From: Streptomyces sp. 1-11
GTDB lineage: Bacteria; Actinomycetota; Actinomycetes; Streptomycetales; Streptomycetaceae
Direction: 5' to 3'
DNA length: 64,000 nt
Assembly: GCF_007176755.1 (NCBI RefSeq)
Contig: NZ_BJTV01000014.1
Coordinates: forward strand, 62,001-126,000
Shown: positions 57,530 through 64,000 of the stretch, one piece after another
Position numbering within the stretch: position 1 is the stretch's first letter
How the letters are laid out: the number at the start of each line of letters is the position of its first letter
Translations under genes and position numbers: made by a program
Notes under the pieces: model-generated
The model's input: only the letters and a program-made list of their open reading frames with translations
What the model was told of the DNA's origin: nothing
Databases searched by the model: none

Positions 57530-58390
57530 TCAGGAGCCCCTGTGGGGCCGCTGGGGCCCTGCGGCAGCTCTTCCCAGGTCCCGGAGGATGTCGGACACCC
57601 GTGTGTACACACCGGGACTTCCGGGCTGCCCGCATCCGCTTCCCCAGGACACCAGCCCGATCAGCCGGCCCGACGCCACGAGCGGGCCCCCGCTGTCGCC
57701 CTGGCAGGCGTCCGGACCGCCCGCGGGTTCTCCCCCGCAGAGCATGGTGTCGGCCCGGTAGGTCCCGTCCGGGCCGTCCCGGTACGCACGGGCGCAGACG
57801 TCGTCCGCCAGCACCCGCACGTGTGCGGCGTGGAGGCGGTTCGGGTACGCCCCACCGCCCGTGGTGTCGCCCCAGCCGGAGACCAGGGCGCGTGTCCCCG
57901 GCCTGTACGCGGGGTCGCCCTCCGGCGCCATCGCCACCACGGCGCCGCCAGGCAGCGGCTCGGCGAGGGTGAGCACCGCGTAGTCGCCGGAGTTGGCAGT
58001 AGGGTCGTAGCGCGGGTTCACCCGAACGTCCCGGACGGCGATCTCCTTGCCCTTGGTGGAGAGCAGGTCCGTGCGGCTCGCTATGACCCGCAGGTCGCGC
58101 ACCCGGTCCGGGGGCGCCCCGAGGACCTCGTCGGCCATGCAGTGGGCCGCGGTGAGCACGGTGGTCCGCGAGATCGCGACGCCGCCGCAGAACTGTCCTG
58201 CCCGCGTACCCCCGAACCGGTCACGGCTGGACAGCGCCACGGTCCACGGGGCCTGCGAGACGTCGATCGGGAATCCCCCGACGACTACTCCATCGGGGGC
58301 CGCGGACGCCGGGGTGGTCAGGGGTATGGCGGTCATCGCGGCCGCTAGGGCCGCTGGCCCGATCAGTGCCCGGGCGATCGAACGACGCAT
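57530..58390 (-). CDS. Secreted trypsin-like serine protease (S1)
   Basis: A 286-residue exported protease: signal peptide (about 1-30, cleavage after ASA), a very short pro-part, mature start near VVGGFPID, catalytic His in VLTAAHCM, Asp in GDYAVLTL and Ser in CQGDSGGPL. The Asp six residues before the serine (PDACQGDS) points to trypsin-like cutting after Lys/Arg. Six cysteines could form three disulfides. The ATG at 58390 begins a typical signal. It is downstream of, and in the same direction as, hrdB, but a terminator separates them. Confidence 0.94.
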   Translation of the reverse strand: MRRSIARALIGPAALAAAMTAIPLTTPASAAPDGVVVGGFPIDVSQAPWTVALSSRDRFGGTRAGQFCGGVAISRTTVLTAAHCMADEVLGAPPDRVRDLRVIASRTDLLSTKGKEIAVRDVRVNPRYDPTANSGDYAVLTLAEPLPGGAVVAMAPEGDPAYRPGTRALVSGWGDTTGGGAYPNRLHAAHVRVLADDVCARAYRDGPDGTYRADTMLCGGEPAGGPDACQGDSGGPLVASGRLIGLVSWGSGCGQPGSPGVYTRVSDILRDLGRAAAGPQRPHRGS

Positions 58391-58458
58391 ACGGCTTCCT
58401 CACTCTGGGAGTGGTACTGGAACACCCAGAGTCATTCAGTCCGCCGTGGCGCGCAGCA

Positions 58459-58493
58459 CGAAGGCCCGGCCCCCGAGGGGGGCCGGGCCTTCG
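58459..58493 (-). terminator. Terminator after hrdB
   Basis: A 16-bp stem around a 3-nt loop, with core arm AAGGCCCGGCCCCC (58461-58474) and complement (58478-58491), extended by a further two pairs. It starts 19 nt after the hrdB stop. Confidence 0.93.
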
Positions 58494-58511
58494 GTGCCGC
58501 GGAGCCGGGTC

Positions 58512-60053
58512 CTAGTCGAGGTAGTCGCGCAGCACCTGCGAACGCGACGGGTGGCGCAGCTTCGACATGGTCTTGGACTCGATCTGGCGGATGCGCTCGC
58601 GCGTCACGCCGTAGACCTTGCCGATCTCGTCGAGGGTCTTCGGCTGGCCGTCGGTGAGGCCGAAGCGCATGGAGACGACGCCCGCCTCCCGCTCGGACAG
58701 GGTGTCCAGGACGGAGTGGAGCTGCTCCTGCAGCAGCGTGAAGCTGACCGCGTCGGCGGGGACGACGGCCTCGGAGTCCTCGATGAGGTCACCGAACTCG
58801 CTGTCGCCGTCCTCGCCCAGCGGGGTGTGCAGCGAGATGGGCTCACGGCCGTACTTCTGGACCTCGATGACCTTCTCCGGGGTCATGTCGAGTTCCTTGG
58901 CCAGCTCCTCCGGGGTGGGCTCGCGGCCCAGGTCCTGGAGCATCTGGCGCTGCACGCGCGCGAGCTTGTTGATGACCTCGACCATGTGCACCGGGATACG
59001 GATGGTGCGGGCCTGGTCGGCCATGGCGCGGGTGATCGCCTGCCGGATCCACCAGGTGGCGTACGTGGAGAACTTGTAGCCCTTGGTGTAGTCGAACTTC
59101 TCGACCGCGCGGATCAGACCCAGGTTGCCCTCCTGGATGAGGTCCAGGAAGAGCATGCCGCGGCCGGTGTAGCGCTTGGCCAGGGAGACCACCAGTCGGA
59201 GGTTGGCCTCCAGCAGGTGGTTCTTGGCGCGGCGACCGTCCTCGGCGATGATCTCCAGCTCGCGCTTGAGCTTGGGGGCGAGCTTGTCGGAGTTCGCCAG
59301 CTTGTCCTCGGCGAACAGACCGGCCTCGATGCGCTTGGCCAGCTCCACCTCCTGCTCGGCGTTGAGCAGGGGGACCTTGCCGATCTGCTTGAGGTAGTCC
59401 TTGACCGGGTCGGCGGTGGCGCCGGCCGCTGCGACCTGCTGGGCCGGGGCGTCGTCCTCGTCCTCGTCGGACAGGACGAAGCCCGCGTTCTCGGTGCCCT
59501 CGGGCTCGTCGGCGACCTTGGTGTCCTCGAGGACCTCGTCCTCGATCAGTTCGTCGTCCTTCTTCGCCGCGGTCTTCTTGGCGACCGTCTTCTTGGCGAC
59601 GGTCTTCTTCGCCGTGGCCTTCTTCGCGGTCGCCTTCTTGGCTGCGGCCTTCTTGGCGGGTGCGGCTTCTTCCGCGGGCTCGTCGGCGGCAGGAGCGGCG
59701 GGCGCGACCGGGGCGGCCGTGGTGGCGGTGGCCTTCCTGGTGGTGGTCACCGTCTTCGCCGCGACCGTCTTGGTGGCGGTGCGCTTGGCCGGACTCTTCG
59801 CCGCGACGCTCTTTCGGGTGCGCTTGGGCTCTGCTGCACTGACCATCAGCGTCACACCCTCTTCCTCAAGAATCTGGTTGAGGCTGCGCAGTACGTTTTT
59901 CCACTGAGTGGCCGGAATCTGGTCGGCTTCGAAGGCCCGACGCACATCGTCGCCGGCGATCTGCCCCTCAGCCTTTCCCCGCTCGATGAGCGCCATGACA
60001 GAGACGGACTCGGCGATCTCCGGCGGGAGCGTACGGGATGTGCTGGCCGACAC
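58512..60053 (-). CDS. hrdB: Principal RNA polymerase sigma factor HrdB
   Basis: A 513-residue sigma-70 group 1 factor. The N-terminus is followed by the Lys/Ala-rich insert (about 85-180) characteristic of Streptomyces HrdB. Region 1.2 is [21 protein letters not shown]; region 2 has [17 protein letters not shown] and [20 protein letters not shown]; region 3 [13 protein letters not shown]; region 4 ends [20 protein letters not shown]. It directs core polymerase to housekeeping promoters. The GTG at 60053 follows GAGAGG, giving almost the same length as S. coelicolor HrdB. Confidence 0.98.
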   Translation of the reverse strand: MSASTSRTLPPEIAESVSVMALIERGKAEGQIAGDDVRRAFEADQIPATQWKNVLRSLNQILEEEGVTLMVSAAEPKRTRKSVAAKSPAKRTATKTVAAKTVTTTRKATATTAAPVAPAAPAADEPAEEAAPAKKAAAKKATAKKATAKKTVAKKTVAKKTAAKKDDELIEDEVLEDTKVADEPEGTENAGFVLSDEDEDDAPAQQVAAAGATADPVKDYLKQIGKVPLLNAEQEVELAKRIEAGLFAEDKLANSDKLAPKLKRELEIIAEDGRRAKNHLLEANLRLVVSLAKRYTGRGMLFLDLIQEGNLGLIRAVEKFDYTKGYKFSTYATWWIRQAITRAMADQARTIRIPVHMVEVINKLARVQRQMLQDLGREPTPEELAKELDMTPEKVIEVQKYGREPISLHTPLGEDGDSEFGDLIEDSEAVVPADAVSFTLLQEQLHSVLDTLSEREAGVVSMRFGLTDGQPKTLDEIGKVYGVTRERIRQIESKTMSKLRHPSRSQVLRDYLD

Positions 60054-60481
60054 GAACAACCTCTCGGAACGTTGGAAAACGACTTCCGGCCCCGTCCACA
60101 GCGGACAGGAGCCGACCACCGGCCGGGGGTGGGCCGACGGAGCGGGCGGGGGCCGGGGAGATGCACAGCGCCTTGCCAGGCGTCCGTATTCCTCCGCGGC
60201 TGTCACCTCTTAGGTCATCGCACTGCTCCCACGAGCGTTACGCCCAATCTGCGTGGCCCGAGTCACACCCCATAAGCAGCCAAAGCCTGTCGAAGGCAGG
60301 CGTAAGGGATCACTGGTGCGGCCGGCCCGTCAGACGCTGCCGGTCACGTGAGCCGCGGCGGACCAGGCCCCGCCGGTACCCCGGGAACCCGGCGGGGGCC
60401 GGCGACGGCCGGCCCCCGAGCCCTGCCGTCGCGCCGGCCACCACACCACGGCGCATCCGCGAGCGATCCGCCGGGTCCGGT
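60054..60481. other. hrdB upstream region and whiH downstream region
   Basis: A 428-nt non-coding stretch between two minus-strand genes. It holds the hrdB promoter(s) and leader, and the whiH terminator. I do not see a promoter clear enough to place. The stretch near 60200-60300 is AT-richer than the rest and is the likeliest place. Confidence 0.5.
60393..60418 (-). terminator. Terminator after whiH
   Basis: An 11-bp perfect stem, CGGGGGCCGGC (60393-60403) with its complement (60408-60418), around loop GACG, about 64 nt beyond the whiH stop. Confidence 0.75.
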
Positions 60482-61369
60482 TCAGTGCTCGCGCGGCGCG
60501 GGGACCACGCGCTCCACCTCGGGGTGGACGGTGAGGAGCTGGCGCATCGCCGTCTCCGCCGCCGTGCCGTCTCCGGTGCCCAGCGCGTCGACGATCCGGG
60601 CGTGCAGCGCGAGCGAGGCCTCGTTCGGCCGGTCACAGCCGGTGACCGGACCTCCGGACACCTGGAGTGCGGCCGAGACGATCCCGGAGAGGTGCTCGAG
60701 CATGCGGTTACCGGCCATCTGGATGAGCAGCCCGTGGAACTCGGCGTCGGCGCGCGAGAACGTCAGCGCGTCGCCCTGCGCCATGGCGTGACTCATGATC
60801 TCCACCATGTCGGACAGGCGCTGCTGCACCTCCTCACGTCCGTGCCCGGCGGCGAGGCGGGCGGCGAGCGGCTCGATCGTCCAGCGCAGCTCGCTCAGCT
60901 CGCGGCGCTGGTCGTCGCGCTGCGGCCCGAAGGCCCGCCACTCGATGATGTCCGGGTCCAGGAGGTTCCAGTCGCTGACGGGACGCACGCGCGTGCCGAC
61001 GTTCGGACGGGCGCTGACGAGGCCCTTGGCCTCCAGGACGCGGAGGGACTCGCGGACGACGGTGCGGGAGACCTCGAAACGCTGGCCGATCTCCTCGGGG
61101 ACGAGCGGGCGGTCCGCCCCCAGGTCACCCGATACGATCATCTGACCCAGCTGCTGAACGAGTTGGCCGTGCAGTCCGCGTCCGCGGCTGCCCGCGGCGC
61201 GCCGGCCCACGCGGCCCAGCTCGGACTCCCCTCCCTCCCAGGCGGGCGCTCCGACCCGGTCGGTCACCGGGGCGTCGGTGTAGGGGTAGCGGTCGAGTTC
61301 GCCCGGGCCGGCCAGACCGGAGTCTGAGGAGCGGGCGGCGGTCATCATGGTGTGCGCAAGGGTACTCAC
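60482..61369 (-). CDS. whiH: Sporulation regulator WhiH (GntR/FCD family)
   Basis: A 295-residue GntR regulator, the same length as S. coelicolor WhiH (SCO5819), which also lies just upstream of hrdB. A variable N-terminus (1-60) precedes the winged helix (about 62-130: LVQQLGQMIVSGDLGADRPL, RFEVSRTVVRESLRVLEAKG). An FCD effector domain follows with RADAEFHGLLIQMAGNRML. WhiH acts in aerial hyphae to time sporulation septation. The GTG at 61369 follows AAAGGA. A candidate sigma-WhiG promoter lies upstream. Confidence 0.93.
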   Translation of the reverse strand: MSTLAHTMMTAARSSDSGLAGPGELDRYPYTDAPVTDRVGAPAWEGGESELGRVGRRAAGSRGRGLHGQLVQQLGQMIVSGDLGADRPLVPEEIGQRFEVSRTVVRESLRVLEAKGLVSARPNVGTRVRPVSDWNLLDPDIIEWRAFGPQRDDQRRELSELRWTIEPLAARLAAGHGREEVQQRLSDMVEIMSHAMAQGDALTFSRADAEFHGLLIQMAGNRMLEHLSGIVSAALQVSGGPVTGCDRPNEASLALHARIVDALGTGDGTAAETAMRQLLTVHPEVERVVPAPREH

Positions 61370-61471
61370 GCATCCTTTGTCGGCGTCGTTTCCAACTCCC
61401 TTGAGGTCTTTGGTGAAAAGCACACGAAAGGGTGATCGCTCACCCCGTCGCAATTGACGCCTTATCGGAAG

Positions 61472-61498
61472 GAAACGAGCCGTATTCGGGGAGTAGTT
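61472..61498 (-). promoter_or_regulatory. Candidate sigma-WhiG promoter of whiH
   Basis: On the minus strand CGAA, 15 nt, then TCCGATAA. The sigma-WhiG/FliA-type consensus is TAAA-N15-GCCGATAA; the -10 element fits 7 of 8 and the spacing is exact, while the -35 is weaker (2 of 4). It stands about 100 nt upstream of the whiH start. whiH is a known WhiG target in S. coelicolor. Confidence 0.6.
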
Positions 61499-61532
61499 GG
61501 CACGGCGGGACCGGATGCGTTCGCGAGGGGTG

Positions 61533-63869
61533 TCATCGGACCCTGGTTCGCACGGTCGTGACCAGAAAGGCGCACAACAGCGCGGTCAGGGACAACGTCA
61601 GCGCGCTGCCGACGGGTTGGGCCACGATCCGGGCCGTGGCCAGGAGGTAGCGGTCACCCCCGAAGGGCCACTGCATCAGCAGTAGCTCCCGCATCCGCAT
61701 CGGAAACCCGGCGGCGGTATGCGCGGCCGGGCCGGCCAGCACCCACTGCAGGACGGGGACGATGACGACGGGTACGGCGAGGACGGCCGCGAGACCCGCC
61801 GTGGTGGACCGGAAGATTCCGGCCGCGAGCACCCCGGCCCAGGCGCATCCGGTCATGAGCCCGAACCAACTCGCGCTCAGGGAGAGCCAGTCCGAGGGGA
61901 TCCGGGTCAGCTCCCGCCCGTATACGAGGTAGAGGACCTCGGCGTCGCAACCCAGCGTGAGGAAGGCCAGCACGACGGCGGTGACCCCGGAGACGAGGAG
62001 TTTGGCGGTGAGCAGCCCGAGCCGGCGGGGAACGGTGCCGCGGTCCGCCGCCAGCGCGGGGTGACGGAACTCGTCGCCGAAGGCCAGGGCACCCAGCAGC
62101 CCCGCCGCGAGCGCCGCGGGTGGCAGCGGCAGTTCCCTCGGCCAGGCGGCGAACAGCCGTGCCTGTGGGGTGTGACCGACCCGGGCGAGGAGGACGGTGG
62201 TGAGCGCGGACACCAGCAGTGCGGCCCCGCAGGTGAGGAACCCGGTGCCGATTCCCACGGCGCGCCGCAGTTCGTAGCGCAGTGGGCGGAGGGGGCCGCG
62301 GGCGGTGCGGACCGTGATCGGCGGTGGCAGGAGGGACAGGGCGTCGAGGGCCCGGTCCGCGCCGGCCGGCGAGCGCGGCGGCGGTTCGGCCGCCGGCTGC
62401 CCGCCGCCGGCACGCCCGGAGCCCGGATTCCGTGCGCCTGGGACGGTGGTGGCGGCCGCGGGTGCGCCGGCGGCGACCATGGTCGTGACGTGGGCTCTGG
62501 CTTGCGTTCCGGTAGCCGCCTCGGAGGAGCCGGCCTCCGCGGAGGGCGCGACCGGGCGGGCGCCGGAGGTGATCACGGAGGCGCTGGTGGCCGCCGTGTC
62601 GGCGCCGTCCTCCGGTGTCTCGGCGGCCGAAGCGGCGGGGGGTGCTGGGTCGGCAGCGGGGGCGGTGCCGGGTTTCGACGGGCCCTCGGTCTGCGCCTCC
62701 GTGAGGGTGTCGGCGCTCCCGGTGGGAGCAGCGTGCTTCCCCGTGGGTGCCGGACACGGGCTTCCGGCTTCCTGCTCCAGCGTGTCGCCCGGCAGGGAGA
62801 CACGGGACACCAGCCGTTCGCACTCGTCGGCGGGAGGATCGGAAACCGCCGACGCCGCCGCGGCACTTCTCTGCGGTGACGCGCCGGACGCGGCCTGCGT
62901 CCGGGCCTGCGGAGTGCGGGCCAGAACGGCCCGGTCCCGCTCCGCGGACGTCGCTCCCCCGCCCGCGGTCTCACCGCCTTCGGGTTCCGCCCCCGACCCC
63001 ATGTCACCGATCTCGTCCGCGAGTTGGTGTACCAGGATGCCGTGCCGGAAGGCGATCTCACCGACATCGGCGGTCGTGCTGCCGTACACCGACAGGTGGT
63101 TGCCGGCTTCCCGTACGACCTCGACGGAACGCTGCGCGGTACGGGCCTCCTTGGTAAGCAGGGCCGCGAGACGCGCGGCGTGGGGGCTGCGGACGGCGAC
63201 GCGCGGACGCAGCCGGGTGCGGGCGAACTCCCCACCCTCCTGGTCCGCGGCGATTCGGCCGCCGTCCAGGGTGACGACCCGGTCGCCCGTACGAGCCGCT
63301 TCCTTGGGATCGGCCGTCGTGAGCAGGACCGTGCCGCCCTGGTCGGCGTGCGCGCGCAGCATGCCGTGCAGCCAGCGTGCCTCACGGGCGGACAGACACG
63401 CGGCGGGTGCGTCCAGGACGAGCGTGTGCGGGTCGGCCAGCAGAGCGCAGGCCAGTCCGAGCCTGCGGTCCATGCCGCGCGAGAGGGTCCCGAGGCGTTC
63501 CTCCCGGAGGCTGACGAGACCGACGACTTCGAGCACCTCGTCCGCACGGCGGACGGGGACGCCGGCCGCCGCGCACAGCATGCGCAGGTGGCCGCGGACC
63601 GAGCGGGCCGGGTGACCGGGCACGTCCCCGAGGAGCACGCCGACTTCCCGTGACGGATGAGCGATCCGGTGCAGCGGCCGTCCCCGGAAGCAGGTGATGC
63701 CGCGGCCCTGTTGCAGTTCGAGCATCAGCCTGAGCGTCGTCGTCTTGCCCGCGCCCCCGGCTCCGTGGAGCACGGTGACATGACCGGCGCGCGCCTCGAA
63801 GGAGACGTCGTCGACGGCGGGCGGGTGCGCCTTGCGGGGGTTGCTGGTCAATCCGAAGGCCTGGATCAC
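61533..63869 (-). CDS. ABC-type ATPase fused to a membrane domain, with long low-complexity linker
   Basis: A 778-residue fusion. The N-terminal ABC domain (1-215) has Walker A GAGGAGKTT, but the signature reads LSRGMDRR instead of LSGGQ and Walker B reads LVLDAPA, so the catalytic Glu after Asp is Ala. An Ala/Pro/Thr/Glu-rich linker of about 240 residues (about 280-520) precedes an ABC-2-like membrane part of six helices (about 545-775). ATP hydrolysis is therefore doubtful; binding may suffice for a structural or regulatory role. The start is GTG at 63869, without a good ribosome-binding site. It is upstream of, and in the same direction as, whiH. Confidence 0.85.
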   Translation of the reverse strand: MIQAFGLTSNPRKAHPPAVDDVSFEARAGHVTVLHGAGGAGKTTTLRLMLELQQGRGITCFRGRPLHRIAHPSREVGVLLGDVPGHPARSVRGHLRMLCAAAGVPVRRADEVLEVVGLVSLREERLGTLSRGMDRRLGLACALLADPHTLVLDAPAACLSAREARWLHGMLRAHADQGGTVLLTTADPKEAARTGDRVVTLDGGRIAADQEGGEFARTRLRPRVAVRSPHAARLAALLTKEARTAQRSVEVVREAGNHLSVYGSTTADVGEIAFRHGILVHQLADEIGDMGSGAEPEGGETAGGGATSAERDRAVLARTPQARTQAASGASPQRSAAAASAVSDPPADECERLVSRVSLPGDTLEQEAGSPCPAPTGKHAAPTGSADTLTEAQTEGPSKPGTAPAADPAPPAASAAETPEDGADTAATSASVITSGARPVAPSAEAGSSEAATGTQARAHVTTMVAAGAPAAATTVPGARNPGSGRAGGGQPAAEPPPRSPAGADRALDALSLLPPPITVRTARGPLRPLRYELRRAVGIGTGFLTCGAALLVSALTTVLLARVGHTPQARLFAAWPRELPLPPAALAAGLLGALAFGDEFRHPALAADRGTVPRRLGLLTAKLLVSGVTAVVLAFLTLGCDAEVLYLVYGRELTRIPSDWLSLSASWFGLMTGCAWAGVLAAGIFRSTTAGLAAVLAVPVVIVPVLQWVLAGPAAHTAAGFPMRMRELLLMQWPFGGDRYLLATARIVAQPVGSALTLSLTALLCAFLVTTVRTRVR

Positions 63870-64000
63870 CCGCAGAAAGATAGCGCGCTATGTCCTGTTT
63901 TTCTGGTATCCCCCTATCTGTTCTTCGGCGGTGCGCAAGTCGAGCGGGACACGCGTCCGCCATTAGGCGGACAGGGTCCCGGCGCGCACCTTCCGGCGCC

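Overview
The window is a 64 kb piece of a Streptomyces chromosome. The evidence is very high G+C, Streptomyces-specific families (SepH, WhiH, DUF5753/DUF397/anti-sigma trio, DUF5998, DUF6082, DUF7455) and HrdB with its Lys/Ala-rich N-terminal insert. The core gene order (sepH, sseA ... tdk, ptsH, M23 and M16 peptidases, parC, two citrate synthases, two-component and ABC genes, parE, hrdB, whiH) matches, as I recall it, S. coelicolor around SCO5855 to SCO5818. No database search was run.

Layout: (1) 1-2350, core: end of sepH, sulfurtransferase sseA, a VOC protein. (2) 2367-19064, an accessory defence-like island, almost all on the minus strand. It holds a Rad50-like ATPase, a small HEPN-like protein and a HelD/UvrD-type helicase with a nuclease-fold-like tail (8860 to 2367). 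It also holds a WhiJ-type regulatory trio (9005-10799) and a type I restriction-modification operon preceded by a degenerate methyltransferase (19064 to 10870). Closely similar near-palindromic sites lie about 130 nt upstream of the first gene of each minus-strand operon. (3) 19293-22529, accessory genes: two single-span exported proteins, an RNase H-fold protein and an EcsC protein. (4) 22598-39846, core metabolism and cell envelope: PhzF, thymidine kinase, phosphodiesterase, DUF5998, a GNAT/acyl-CoA-synthetase fusion, HPr with a DasR-type site, a GntR regulator, an M23 peptidase under a c-di-AMP riboswitch, paired M16 peptidases, ParC and a CobW GTPase. (5) 39971-54310: divergent citrate synthases, a 2Fe-2S protein with an iron box, a CitA/CitB two-component pair, an ABC uptake operon with a second CitB-like regulator, an acetate-type symporter, and a NarL-type two-component operon. 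(6) 54631-63869: ParE, a zinc-finger-like protein, a trypsin-like protease, the principal sigma factor HrdB, the sporulation regulator WhiH and an unusual ABC ATPase-permease fusion.

ParC and ParE together form topoisomerase IV. HPr and its DasR-type site tie the PTS to N-acetylglucosamine control. The strongest candidate for an undescribed system is the coupled three-gene ATPase/HEPN-like/helicase operon, apparently under the same promoter element as the neighbouring restriction system.
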